64,000 nt of DNA from Gremmenia infestans (Eukaryota > Ascomycota > Leotiomycetes > Helotiales > Hamatocanthoscyphaceae): positions 1 to 64,000 of the forward strand of contig JAFEVB010000032.1 of NCBI GenBank assembly GCA_032629725.1. Reading direction: 5' to 3'. The notes under the pieces are model-generated. The model worked only from the letters and a program-made list of their open reading frames with translations, searched no databases and was not told the DNA's origin. Shown in pieces: positions 22,855 to 33,296 of this stretch. Each line of letters begins with the position of its first letter. Within the stretch, counting starts at the first letter, position 1. A program made the translations under genes and the position numbers.

Positions 22855-24822
22855 ATGCAGCGATGTCTCTTGCAGCTCCTTAGGCTACCTAGCTCTATAA
22901 GATCCCAATATGCATCTAGATTCCTCTCCCAAACCCGCGCCTTCAGCGCCACGGTAGCCCTCCGCGCTCATGTTTCAAAGCCTATCTCAGAGCTGGAGCG
23001 CCGCATTCAAGCCATACCCATTGAACGCTTCCGCAACTTCTGCATCGTCGCACACGTCGATCATGGCAAGAGTACGCTTAGCGATCGGCTGCTGGAGCTC
23101 ACGGGCACGATTGCACCGGGTGGGAACAAGCAGATCCTAGATAAGTTGGATGTGGAGCGCGAAAGGGGCATCACGGTCAAGGCGCAGACTTGTAGCATGC
23201 TGTACAATCACGAGGGGGAGGATTATCTGCTGCATCTGGTGGACACGCCCGGACATGTGGACTTCCGAGCTGAGGTCTCGAGATCTTATGCTAGCTGTGG
23301 GGGAGCGTTGTTGCTGGTAGATGCTAGCCAAGGCGTGCAAGCCCAAACTGTGGCTAATTTCTATTTGGCATTTTCCCAAGGGCTGGTACTGGTGCCAGTG
23401 GTCAACAAAATCGACCTTCCCTCTGCAGATTCGCCAAGAGCGTTGGAGCAGATGCAGACGGCGTTTGAACTGGCGCCAGAGAATGCAGTATTAGTTTCTG
23501 CGAAGACGGGACTCAATGTCGAGCAGCTGTTGCCGAATGTTATAAGGCAAATACCTCATCCTGTTGGAGATCACACGAAGCCACTGAGACTTCTACTGGT
23601 GGATTCTTGGTATGATAATTACAAAGGGGTGATCTTGCTCGTACGGATCTTTGATGGGCAAGTTAAAGCGGGAGACCAAGTAGTGTCATTTGCCACGGGG
23701 ATCAAGTATTTTGTGGGCGAAGTTGGGATGATGTATCCCCATCAAACACCTCTGAGCGTCCTTCGAGCTGGTCAAGTCGGCTATATATTCTTCAACCCAG
23801 GCATGAAGAAGAGTCAAGAGGCATTGAGCGGAGACACATACACGACGGTTGGTTCTGAAAGGCTCGTTGAGCCATACCCTGGATTCGAAGAGCCGAAGTC
23901 TATGGTTTTCGTCTCGGCATTTCCTGTTGATCAGAGTGATTTTGGCCACTTGGAAGATTCGATCAATCAAATCGTCCTAAATGACCGAAGTGTCACACTC
24001 CATAAGGAGTCATCAGAAGCCCTTGGGGCAGGTTGGAGGATGGGTTTCCTGGGCACACTCCACTGTTCCGTCTTTGAGGATCGCCTACGCCAGGAGCATG
24101 GAGCCAGTATTATCATTACACCACCTACTGTGCCATTCAAAGTCATATGGGCCAACGGGCGGGAAGAGATTATCCAGACTCCGTCAAACTTCCCAGACGC
24201 GGATGTGAATCGAGACCAGGTGGGCGAACTGCAAGAACCCTATGTGTCTGCCACTGTAACGCTCCCCGAAGAGTATCTGGGGAAGGTAATCGAGCTCTGT
24301 GAAGCCAACCGTGGCGAGCAGAAGGAGCTCAATTTCTTCACTGCCAGCCAAGTAATCCTAAAATACGACATACCACTTGCCCAGCTTGTTGATGATTTCT
24401 TCGGCAAGCTGAAGGGTGCCACGAAGGGTTATGCAAGTCTTGACTACGAAGACGCCGGCTTCCGACGCAGCAGCGTCGTTAAGATGCAACTCCTCGTCAA
24501 CAAAGAACCGGTGGATGCCGTAGCACGAGTTCTCCACACCTCACAGGTCGATAGACTTGGCCGGCAATGGGTGAAGAAGTTCAAGGAGCACGTCGACAGG
24601 CAAATGTTCGAGGTCATCATCCAAGCAGCTGTGGGGAAGCGTATCGTGGCGAGAGAAACGATCAAACCGTTCCGGAAAGACGTGTTGCAAAAGTTACATG
24701 CAGCTGATATTGGCAGAAAGAGGAAGTTGCTTGATAGGCAAAAGGAGGGGAGGAAGAAGCTGAAGGCTGTGGGAAACATTACGATCGATCACAAGGCGTT
24801 CCAGAAGTTCCTGGCTAAATAG
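22855..24822 (+). CDS. GUF1: Mitochondrial translation factor GTPase Guf1 (LepA/EF4 family)
   Basis: Mitochondrial homologue of bacterial LepA; a ribosome-dependent GTPase thought to promote fidelity or back-translocation in mitochondrial protein synthesis. Single exon, 655 aa from the ATG at 22855. The first 40 or so residues (MQRCLLQLLRLPSSIRSQ...) are Arg/Leu/Ser-rich without acids, a mitochondrial presequence. GTPase motifs: G1 AHVDHGKST at about 66-74, switch I ERERGITV, G3 DTPGHVDF at about 130, G4 NKIDLP at about 184, and G5 SAKTG. The LepA-specific domains follow: QVGYIFFNPGMK, the EF-G-like PMVF-type strand, GFLGTLHCSVFEDRL and KMQLLVNKEPVDA. The C-terminal LepA domain is Lys/Arg-rich and ends KAFQKFLAK. 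Length matches yeast Guf1. Confidence 0.96.
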   Translation: MQRCLLQLLRLPSSIRSQYASRFLSQTRAFSATVALRAHVSKPISELERRIQAIPIERFRNFCIVAHVDHGKSTLSDRLLELTGTIAPGGNKQILDKLDVERERGITVKAQTCSMLYNHEGEDYLLHLVDTPGHVDFRAEVSRSYASCGGALLLVDASQGVQAQTVANFYLAFSQGLVLVPVVNKIDLPSADSPRALEQMQTAFELAPENAVLVSAKTGLNVEQLLPNVIRQIPHPVGDHTKPLRLLLVDSWYDNYKGVILLVRIFDGQVKAGDQVVSFATGIKYFVGEVGMMYPHQTPLSVLRAGQVGYIFFNPGMKKSQEALSGDTYTTVGSERLVEPYPGFEEPKSMVFVSAFPVDQSDFGHLEDSINQIVLNDRSVTLHKESSEALGAGWRMGFLGTLHCSVFEDRLRQEHGASIIITPPTVPFKVIWANGREEIIQTPSNFPDADVNRDQVGELQEPYVSATVTLPEEYLGKVIELCEANRGEQKELNFFTASQVILKYDIPLAQLVDDFFGKLKGATKGYASLDYEDAGFRRSSVVKMQLLVNKEPVDAVARVLHTSQVDRLGRQWVKKFKEHVDRQMFEVIIQAAVGKRIVARETIKPFRKDVLQKLHAADIGRKRKLLDRQKEGRKKLKAVGNITIDHKAFQKFLAK

Positions 24823-25062
24823 GCCGAGGACAATACTGTAAATGCAAAACAGTGCGTTCCAAAGGACTGTGGTTCTCAAGTGGTTCATTACGAAATTTGT
24901 TAATTCCGAACTCAATACATGAATACTCCTTACTCTCTGGCTTCTTTCGGGCTCTCCTCCGCGTGAAAATGGGGATGGATAATTACACCCAACAAATGGG
25001 TCACTTGACGCCTCATCGTGCCTCTGTCAATAGTCCCCATTATTACAAAAGCAGCTCCTCGA

Positions 25063-26673
25063 CTATACACACTGGCACACCTCCTTCGATCCAAGCTCAA
25101 AACCCAGTAAGCCCAAACAACGTCCACAAGTCCTCCTCCCCTGGTCGTCGCTCAGCGGAGGGACCTTTGAACCACTAGCTCGATATAAATACGGCTTCGC
25201 AATAGACTTAAGCGCGCTCCAACCAACACCATTCCTCATCTCCTCCCCATCACCAAACCTCCAGCAATTCACACACATCGCGCTCCACCCCTTCCTCCCA
25301 GTACACCCCCCGCACCGACCGCAGTTCCACGAGCATTTCCCATCCCCCCTCCGCTGCTTCGGCGTTGCACAAGCTGCGCAAAGACTATGGTCTGCATCAA
25401 TCTTCCGACCTCTTTTCCACTGTCCTGATTTCATGGCATAGCGCACACATTTCCGTGGCCGCTGAATCTTGTAATCCGCGTAATTCTGGAACGCGGATTC
25501 AGGCCGCGGATGCGGATAGATTGTCATGTGCTCGAAAGTATGCCACATCACACACTCCTGACACAGATACGGCGGGTTGCGATCCCCTTTAAAGGCCCGG
25601 GCAGGAGGGAATTGTTGAAGTACGGATCTCTTCTCAAGGGTGCTGGGCTGGAGGTGCTTTATGCGGACAAATCTGTTTAGCTGCTTGCAAGAGATCTTGA
25701 GGAAGACTGCACTGCTGTAGGGGAGATGAGAGGCGATGTTGAGTATTAGGTCACGGGGTAGCTCGAGGATGGTGGTATGCGCTTTGGCTTCGGATTTTGG
25801 TCCGGGAGACGATCTAGGGCCCTGAATACCGGGTGCTCTTATATCACTGCCGAAGTAGCAGTACGGGCTTCTGCGGGATGAAATAGGATGAGAGGGCACT
25901 TTATGGGTTTTGGTAGCCTTGACCGGTCGATTGGCAGCGGGCCTCACAGGCTCATTTGAGGGTACCTTTGTAACATTAATTTTTGAAACTGGAGGATTTA
26001 CCACAGTCGGAAATGCACTGTGAGGCTCAGAGGTCCTGTAAACCCTGCCGGCCTTCAACGAATGTGACGTGCCAAACTTGATGCCCCGTACCCGCCCAAT
26101 CTGTTTCCGAGCCAACAATGGGGCAGCTTGGGTAGGTACCAAGGGAGTTGCGTGAACGACTCTACTTCGAAAAGTTTGACCATCTTCCCTTTGAGTCTGA
26201 GAGAAAGGTACTCGTCTCTTTGAAGTAGTAGTAGTAGTAGTAACCGAGAAAACTCGGGTAGGAATTGATTCCCTAGCCTTGTTAGAGGCTAATGTACCGT
26301 CTCTACGCCGGTTCGGTAAAGATCTCGTTCCGACAGCTCGAGATTTAACTGATCTAAGCTCGCTCACAGATATGTGTATCGCTTTTTCTCCTTCCGGTAT
26401 CACAGTAACGATATTCTGCGAGGCAGTGTGTCCAACCGGTCGGTTGGGAGTCTTGATCTTTGTCTTGGTCTTGGGCTTGGTCTGAGGTATCCGGTCGTCC
26501 AAAATCCGTCGCGAAGTTGAGGCATTGCTAGCTCCTGCAGGCACCAATTGAACTCGTTGTATATAGGCGACAGTCTCACGTTCTGGAGTAGGTCTAGCAT
26601 CTTTGGATTTTGGTTCATTCTTCTTCTTCTTCTTCGATTGCTGTCCCTTGAACCATTTTTGAATCTGGCTCAT
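25063..26673 (-). CDS. F-box protein with Cys-rich C-terminus
   Basis: Single exon, 536 aa. The N-terminal half is basic, Ser/Thr/Arg-rich and probably disordered, including a Thr run coded by repeated ACT. An F-box lies at about residues 300-340 (ILELPRDLILNIASHLPYSS, then FLKISCKQLNRFV), predicting binding to Skp1 in an SCF ubiquitin ligase. The C-terminal 170 residues are rich in CxxC pairs (CQEC, CAAC, CGRCGGC, CVNC, CGRC, ending CQCV), suggesting a zinc-binding substrate module. This type is frequent in Pezizomycotina, and I cannot name a substrate. It converges on GUF1 with 240 bp between stops. Confidence 0.83.
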   Translation of the reverse strand: MSQIQKWFKGQQSKKKKKNEPKSKDARPTPERETVAYIQRVQLVPAGASNASTSRRILDDRIPQTKPKTKTKIKTPNRPVGHTASQNIVTVIPEGEKAIHISVSELRSVKSRAVGTRSLPNRRRDGTLASNKARESIPTRVFSVTTTTTTSKRRVPFSQTQREDGQTFRSRVVHATPLVPTQAAPLLARKQIGRVRGIKFGTSHSLKAGRVYRTSEPHSAFPTVVNPPVSKINVTKVPSNEPVRPAANRPVKATKTHKVPSHPISSRRSPYCYFGSDIRAPGIQGPRSSPGPKSEAKAHTTILELPRDLILNIASHLPYSSAVFLKISCKQLNRFVRIKHLQPSTLEKRSVLQQFPPARAFKGDRNPPYLCQECVMWHTFEHMTIYPHPRPESAFQNYADYKIQRPRKCVRYAMKSGQWKRGRKIDADHSLCAACATPKQRRGDGKCSWNCGRCGGCTGRKGWSAMCVNCWRFGDGEEMRNGVGWSALKSIAKPYLYRASGSKVPPLSDDQGRRTCGRCLGLLGFELGSKEVCQCV

Positions 26674-27544
26674 ACTTGGGGGTGCGAGCGGGACTCGTCT
26701 CTCGGCTGATGGTGGGGGGCTTTTGTGATTCTATGGCAGACAGAGAAAGCTGCCAAATGTAGGACCCCTCGATGATTGGATCTACTACGGTAGCTAGACA
26801 CTTCAGATGTTATGACGCCCTAGAAGTAGGTATCTAATAATACTATTCAGGGGAGGTAAGGCCACGGAAGGTTCTTATCATCGAGGTGTGTTGCAGCAGT
26901 GTTGGTAGGTACCAGTATGTTGGAAGTTGCGAGATAGGGATTACCCCTGCTCTCCAACGCGGGGTTAATAATATCAGCCGATCTCGAATTTCGGATGCGA
27001 TGCTCCATAACACACAGACAAGCATTGCTCCGTAGGATTCATACCCATGTGTTGTTTGGTGAGCAGCTGCAGCTGCAAGCGTTATCCCGGTGGAATTTGA
27101 ATTTAGGAGAGAAAGATACTCGCTCATTTTCGGAACCTTGACTGGAAACCGCAACTCAAGTACGGTACTATCTTGGCTAGTATTACTACATGTGTAATTA
27201 TATGGTATTGTCGACATGTAAAAGCTTCCCGCTTGGATTGTGGACGATTTCCTAAGTGGGATTACGCTGAGACAGCTTGGCTTGCAGCCTCTAGCCCGAA
27301 TGAAGAAATAGAAAAGACCTAAACAAATATTTTTTAGGTCAAGGGTAGACTAGCGACTTTGCTGAGCTTGTACGCAGCTCGCAAAGTGTGGAATGACTCC
27401 TCTCTTCCCTTTCTATTCTTACATGTGTCGACTTAGTGCTCTTGCTGTCGAGGAGCTCCCGTTCCTTATTTGAAATTATTTAGAAGCCTTCTTGGAAAAT
27501 TTGACATATGCTGGATCTTCAGACCTTATGGAGCAAAAAGAGTA
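26674..27544. other. Intergenic region, 870 bp
   Basis: Lies upstream of the F-box gene and downstream of the histidine phosphatase. An open frame of 124 codons on the minus strand (26843-27217) starts with ATG but has no recognisable domain, and I do not call it. No RNA or repeat seen. Confidence 0.5.
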
Positions 27545-29018
27545 TCAAACAGGTACAGCCGTAGCAGATGGAGCAGGACAAGTCGAGATCGTCGTATATG
27601 GTCCTTTACCCCTTGGCGGTCCCTCACCCGCAACCTGCTCCGCCTTCACAAGCACAGGAATTACTTGCCCAGTGCCTAGGCTGAAACCTCTATGTCCCAA
27701 AACTGAATACAAATTAGTCTCCCCTCAATCACCTATGTTCAGCTTGCGTACCTCTCAAGATTGATCCAATGGCCCCTGAATGACTTGAAATGCTGATGTA
27801 AGTATTCTTGTCATTGGAGAACACATCCTCAAGCGCCTGCAGAAGCCTAATATCCATTGCTACATTCGTCTCCCTATGCTCTGCATCCCAGAGCGGATCA
27901 TCCTCCTTGAATCCTGCTTCGAAAGGCCAATTTGGGTAGTTTTCACGAATGATACTCTTGCTACTTCTGCGATCGCAGGTATGCACACCGAGTTCTTCTC
28001 TGAACAGTTCCTTGATGGTAGGCACGAATTGGCGATCCTCAGGGAGATCCAAGCCAGAGAATGTGACGTTAGCTGTAGCGAGACAACGTAGGAGGGGGCT
28101 TGTATAGTAGGATTCTGGGGTTGGGATGTTTTGGGAGGCGATCTGAGAACGCCAAAACGCGTTGGCTTTTTCAGCTTGTGCAATGCCCGCGGATGTGAGC
28201 AGAGCGTCAGACCACTGTAACGAGTTAGTACGACGGTTTCTGCAACAAGCAAGAGCTAGAGGATGAAAGAGCAAAGTCAAGGAGTGGAAGGGAAGAGAAA
28301 TGGTGTGGTTACGGTAATGGTGCCATTGCCGTCTTTTAAAGACCAGTAACACTACCGACGTTAACACGGGATATCATTTGGGGTGATGGAGACTCACATC
28401 CCAGTCATGTGTGCCATAGAAGGCTTCGGCGACGTTATGATAACCCTCACCGTGACGACCCACTGGGCAGATTAGTTTGAGTGTGCTGAGAAGGGAGGCC
28501 CTGAGACTAACTGTAGAGAAGTTTGTACTGGACCTTTGGTTTGCTGTCATGATTGAGACGAGCTACTTCATTTCCAAATCGTTCCCACTGGCTTTTCTTG
28601 TGGTCGGGATCGAATTGCGAGTCCCCATTGTATGCGCGGTCTATGAGGCCGAAATTCGTGGTTGTCTGAGAGCCATGAGTGAGTGCGACTCAATGGAGCT
28701 CACAGTACTCACATAGTCAAAGCCACGGTCCTCTGTGATGGGATTGTCTTGTTGAAAATAACCCGTGACTGTGGAAAATGTGGTATATTCAGGGGTTGGA
28801 TTTGGTGACTTGGCCATCATCATCCAGAGAGCTACGACAATGGTTAAGAAGAACAGGAAAGGCCTAGACAAGAGGAGCTGAGTTTTCCATTTTCAAATGT
28901 CCGTCTTTTCGGGGGGGTTGACTTACACAAGATAGATAGCTCTGAATATGTGTATGCGCCTGGTCCCTCTCTTGCGAGCCAAAACGTGACGAGATGCTTG
29001 TTTGGGTGGTCCGGCCAT
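27545..29018 (-). CDS. Phosphoglycerate mutase-like histidine phosphatase (PMU1 type), predicted membrane-anchored
   Basis: Histidine phosphatase superfamily, branch 1, similar to yeast Pmu1. Seven exons: 28927-29018, 28713-28863, 28512-28665, 28398-28462, 28313-28351, 27752-28214, 27545-27702; total 373 aa. All junctions are GT-AG and in frame. Exons 3-4 join to YKLLYMGRHGEGYHNVAEAF, giving the catalytic RHG (R135-H136-G137). Exon 5 restores CYWSLKDGNGTIT. Exon 6 holds YTSPLLRCLATANVTF, the acid-catalyst region and SISSHSGAIGSILR with the second His. Exon 7 completes VLGHRGFSLGTGQVIP. Exons 1-2 encode a basic N-terminus followed by a strongly hydrophobic segment (FLFFLTIVVALWMMM), predicting a type II membrane anchor, which typical cytosolic Pmu1 lacks. 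The substrate is unknown; phosphorylated metabolites are likely. Confidence 0.87.
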
Positions 29019-30080
29019 GTGTTACGAAAGGTCAAAGTGATGCATTAGAGGGCGGCGTGAATGGTTCAGCAAAGGATTTATATCTTCATTGCATTTTCCG
29101 GGTGTCAAATGCTGTGTTGGCTACAGTCCTGGAATGTACAAGCAAGTGGGTGAGATTGGGAAATTGCACCTTTGGAGTCAAGGCGTGTGCACAAGGCTGG
29201 AGAGATACTTGGGACTAAATCATTTTGCTACGTTACCTGTGGATAAATATATAAATATATATAAAAAATGTCAAGTAATGTATAAATAATAAATATCATA
29301 AAACCTGAAGTCCTCCTTACTGGGAAAGCTTACCTAGGTAGGAACAATTGAACAGTCCCGAGGCAAGGCCAGGCCAGGCCAGGCCCGCTGGATGGCGGAA
29401 GGAAGGGAATACTGTGATCACGTGTAGACACCAGCCAGTGGAGTGGAGTGGGTTTGGAAGTGGTGATGACGTAGACGTACGGAGTAGCTAGCCGTCCAAG
29501 CCCCGTTTTAGCTTCAAGCTCCAAGATCCAAGCTCCAAGTCGCTTCAAGTACTTTCCCCACATTCCAATGCAATGCAAACAACAGCAACGGTTGAATATA
29601 ATGAGAATAATGGAAGACACAAACGTCTTAATATACCTAGATACTTGTACACGTGAGGAGAAGACAAGAGAAGAGAAAAGATCGAGGGATACAAGAAATC
29701 GTAGAGTGGTCTGTCTGTCTATCTGTCTGTCTATCTGTCTGTCTGTCTGTCTGTCTGTCTGCAAGCCAAATCGCGCCATCAAACAAAAGAGACACCCGCC
29801 GCGCGCACCCGACACCATTGGCAAATCTCCAATTTTCCTTCCTTGGAAGGAAACGCATCACGTCATAGCCACAACCAAAAGTACGGTAAGTACCCAAGGT
29901 CTCTACGGTAGTCATGGTCATACCAATCCACTACATCCTTCCCCTTATAAACAGCTGTCTCTGCCTTTGTGACCACGCTCTTCCATCTTCAATCCAACAA
30001 CCCCAAGTCTTCAAAGAACCACCCACCCACCCACCCACCTACCTATCAATCTCTTCAAAGAACCTCATACATTTGCAATC
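29019..30080. promoter_or_regulatory. Divergent intergenic region with simple repeats
   Basis: About 1.06 kb between the starts of the histidine phosphatase and the DUF1761 gene. It contains GGCCA repeats (about 29,365-29,385), repeated CCAAGCTCCAAG motifs (29,515-29,540), the GTCT microsatellite listed separately, and a CCCA/CCTA run at 30,017-30,043 just before the DUF1761 start. No additional gene recognised. Confidence 0.5.
29708..29761. repeat. (GTCT)n microsatellite
   Basis: About 13 tetranucleotide units with two GTCT-to-ATCT interruptions near the left end. It creates spurious long open frames (CLSV or DRQT repeats) on both strands. Confidence 0.95.
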
Positions 30081-30818
30081 ATGTCTCTTCACTGTACGTA
30101 TTTTCCCAAACATTCGGTCGGATTCGGGAGTTGCGTGACGACATCGTTCCATTTGAATTTGAGCCCAGCCCAGCCCAGCCCAGCCCCAGCCAAGCTCTGC
30201 TCGTGTTGACAATTGGTCTCCACACCTTTGTTTGGATCTATCTTGATGCGCTTAATCCATCATCATGCCTCAATTGTGTTCAATCTGACTTACTTCAATC
30301 GTTCCCTACTAACATATCCTCCTCCAGACCTCCCACCAGTCAAGCCCTCCGCCATTGCCCTCGGCACCGTTTTCAACCACGCCGCCTCCCTTGCTATCCT
30401 CGGCCCCGTCTTCGGTGACACCTACCACCGCGCTCTTTCTGCCAACTCCAAGGAGGAGTTTGTCAAGTCCAAGGAGGCCGCATCTGCTGCCGCAGCATGG
30501 TCAACGTCTCTCATTGGTAGCGCCGTTCAATCATACGGTGTCGGTGCTTTGATCAATGCTACCGGTACTCTCTCCTACAAGGGTGCTGCGTATCTCGGTT
30601 CCTTGATCTTCTTTGCTAGCTCTGCTCCCTCGGTATGTCGGACACATTAACCCATTAAAACCACCTACTGATTCTGTTTCTAGTTCATCGCCCAAGTCGT
30701 CACTGAGAAGCGTCCTCTTGATACCGTTGCTGTTGGTGCTCTTGCCCGTGTCTTTGAGACTGTTGGCCTTTCTCTCTTCCTTACCTGGTGGGGTACTCAC
30801 ACGAACCCCTTTGAGTAG
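30081..30818 (+). CDS. DUF1761 family membrane protein
   Basis: Function unknown; a small multi-spanning membrane protein of 150 aa. Three exons: a 13-nt first exon 30081-30093 (ATG TCT CTT CAC T), 30328-30632 and 30684-30818. The first intron is 234 nt and contains a CCCAG-type repeat at about 30,162-30,195. Splicing gives MSLHYLPPVKPSAIALGTVF. Hydrophobic helices follow (NHAASLAILGPVFGDTY, GSAVQSYGVGALINATG, AAYLGSLIFFASSAPSFIAQ, RVFETVGLSLFLTWWG) and the protein ends THTNPFE. The pattern of small polar residues within four helices fits DUF1761, which occurs in bacteria and fungi. The tiny first exon is set by the only suitable in-frame ATG before a GTACGT donor and a CTCCAG acceptor. Confidence 0.82.
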
Positions 30819-31442
30819 AGGTTGAGCTTCGCATTCTGAAGTTTGGAGTTGGCGGGCATGGAAGGAAATGTATGATGGGAGTGGCTCATGGCCTTATGTA
30901 TTTATTCAGCAGCAGAATCAGGCAGTGAATTTCTCGTTTGCCCTCGGTTTATTAGGTCGTCGGAATAAAATCACAACTTTAAAAATCAATCTTGTGGTGC
31001 TTCCTTATTGTAACATGCTGAAGGTTGTCTGGTCTTCTTGCATAGTCGTTAGCTAAGTAGCTTCGAGGTAGCCATATCAAGGTTAACCCTCATGGGAGCC
31101 CAAGGTAGATGTGTATTGGCCGCTTCTTGTAAATTTTCTCCTTGGGCCACAAGTTCCGTCCTTCCTAAGCCTTTTGCTAGGTATCTTAATTACCAATTAA
31201 TCAATGCGGGGTGAGTAAGGTTGTATACTTGGGTACTCTTTTGTTATCCCGTGTAAGACGAGGGTAGATTTGCCACGGTGGTTCTACTAAGCTGGCAATC
31301 ACAGGGCAAGTGAAGAAGGAAGTAAGAGCAATGTCGCCAGTCAATACATGCTTTGGTTACAAGTAGAAGATACAAAGCACCTCTGCCAGTTTTCAATCTT
31401 CTGCCAACCCAATCGTAATAATTTCCTCCCGAATCTCGAGTA
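30819..31442. other. Intergenic region between convergent genes
   Basis: About 620 bp between the DUF1761 gene and the small Cys-rich gene. No coding signal or RNA gene seen. Confidence 0.5.
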
Positions 31443-31803
31443 TCATATAGGTATAGCGTTATTAAGTTTCCCACTCAGTTGTACGGGAGCTCCCAACATT
31501 CTGACAAAATCAGTAAGAGAGGAGGGGGGATGGGTTGCAGCAAGTTAGACATACTTCTTTCCAGTCTCTGTCATACCGCACCCACAGAATAGTGAGGCTG
31601 GCCAGCAAACAATCTAGGTAATTGGGACATTAGCGGTTGTTTGTTGAGGACCGTGGTCTGGTATTTAGGGTCCATACGGCAAGAACAACGGTTGAGAAAA
31701 ACCCTAGCGTTGGCCCTATTACCTTGCAATGGCAAGGATTCTGATCTGTGCCGCATTGGAAACAGATAGGAGGTCCAAATCCAGGTAGAGGAAGGCCGGA
31801 CAT
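31443..31803 (-). CDS. Small Cys-rich, single-pass membrane protein (80 aa), uncharacterised
   Basis: Three exons: 31678-31803, 31555-31613 and 31443-31500. Introns use donors GTATGG and GTATGT and acceptors CCTAG and GTCAG, and all three exons are frame-compatible, giving 80 aa. The product begins MSGLPLPGFGPPICFQCG, then NPCHCK, a hydrophobic segment (GFFSTVVLAIVCWPASLF), CGCGMTETGKK, and a tail ending LNNAIPI. The paired cysteines before the membrane segment and the CWP...CGC motif loosely recall LITAF/BRI3-type zinc-binding membrane-monolayer proteins, but this is only a resemblance. I think related small fungal proteins exist but cannot name one. No single exon is long enough to stand out, so automated calls may miss it. 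Confidence 0.66.
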
Positions 31804-33296
31804 CTTGTTGGGAAGTAATGGGGGGTGGTGAAGGATGAGAGATGCAGGTAACGGAAAGTACAAAATTGACAGAACAGGGTGGATGGAAGTTTTGTATGAT
31901 CAAGATAAAGTTTGCACAAGAGCTTTATGGATGGCACTGATGGATGGGTGACGTAACTTTGATTTAGATATAGCGGACGCCAGCTCTCATTTTGTATCAC
32001 TAACAAGAGGGGAGGGAAGGAGGAATAGAAAAAGTTAAAAGCTAAAAAGTACCATGTAATTGTTCGAGAATTTCCATATACAGGCCTCGGTTCCATGTTT
32101 CAGAAGAGGATACGGTACGGAAGTTCTCGTGACAAGAGGATTTGGTTCTGAAATACAAGTACAGACGGAGTAATGGAGACAGTGAAGGAGAAGTGAACGT
32201 CATTAGAATCTTAGATTGTGAGGTCACGCTAAGCATATCTTAGCGACGGATAATTATTGTTCATCCTCCGGCCATACTGTTTCATATGTCAAGGTCAAGG
32301 TCAAGGTTCTTTTAAATCCTTCCCCCGTTTTGATGCGGCTGAGGATATCAGTGGGTAAGATCACTTCATCACTAGGCAAGTACTTCTGTACCTAGGGGAC
32401 TACGTCTCCGTTCCGTTGTACCTTCTAGTCTCCGATGAGCTGAGCTGTATAGTACCGCACAAATTACCTCGATATCATCTAGAGCCATGCGGCTGTGGAA
32501 ACATACTTGGGCTCCTATTTGCCCTACCGAGGATAGCATACTTTTTGCACATCCTATGATTGGTATGGCAGCTCTATGAGAGGTTGCTAGATCCATATTA
32601 GGGACCTAACTGGCGTACAACATTGTGACTTGTACGATGTTGGGGTATTAGTCACTTGCTCAGTTGAAGTATCGGACTAAAGTAGTAGACAATCCTTCGT
32701 TTGAACGGCGGTTCATTATTATATCAGCCTCGTCATTTTAGAACTAGAAAGGCCGTTTGTAACGACTAGATTGAATGTGGTAGGGTAGGCAGATCTGAGG
32801 TGAAGGCCAGCCAGGCATTTGATCTTGCCTCATGAGAGACAACTGATCTCATGTCCCATTTCCTTTGACTAAAAGCCCCCCTTTTATCTTCTGGGCCATT
32901 GTTAAAGTAGCAGCAGCGTGTCTGCTATTCAATTACAAGCAATGTGATTTTAGATGTCTACTTGTACCTATCTATATATAGTCTACAGGATATCTGCTCT
33001 CTGGAGGGTGAATCAGAATATCTGCGGCTCTCTAGATGGCACTAGGAACCGAAGAATAGAACGGGAAAGAGGCAACGGCGTTCCAAATCCAAAAATGAAA
33101 TCATGAGAAAACGAAAACTCACTGGGCATATTCTCTGTTTGAGCCTTTCTGGCTAGCCTAGGCAAACCAATGACAGCATGCGATCGCGAGTTAAAAGACT
33201 TAAAGTCAGGAAAATCCCCAACTCTCGTCGTCTCATCACCTGACGCCGTCCAGAACCCTGCGCTGCTCTCACCTCGGATTATCGCAATCGAGAGAG
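31804..33296. other. Long intergenic region upstream of FHL1
   Basis: About 1.5 kb between the small Cys-rich gene and FHL1, divergent. It includes an AGGTCA-type run (CAAGGTCAAGGTCAAGG, about 32,290-32,306). No coding signal recognised; the length fits a regulated promoter or a long 5' leader for the transcription factor gene. Confidence 0.5.

Noticed and set aside
26843..27217. 124-codon minus-strand frame with an ATG
   Set aside because: No recognisable domain, codon pattern unremarkable, no splice-supported extension; could still be a lineage-specific gene.
27470..27764. Plus-strand open frames overlapping the phosphatase 3' end
   Set aside because: They are antisense to exon 7 and the last intron of the histidine phosphatase, whose frame restores conserved family motifs.
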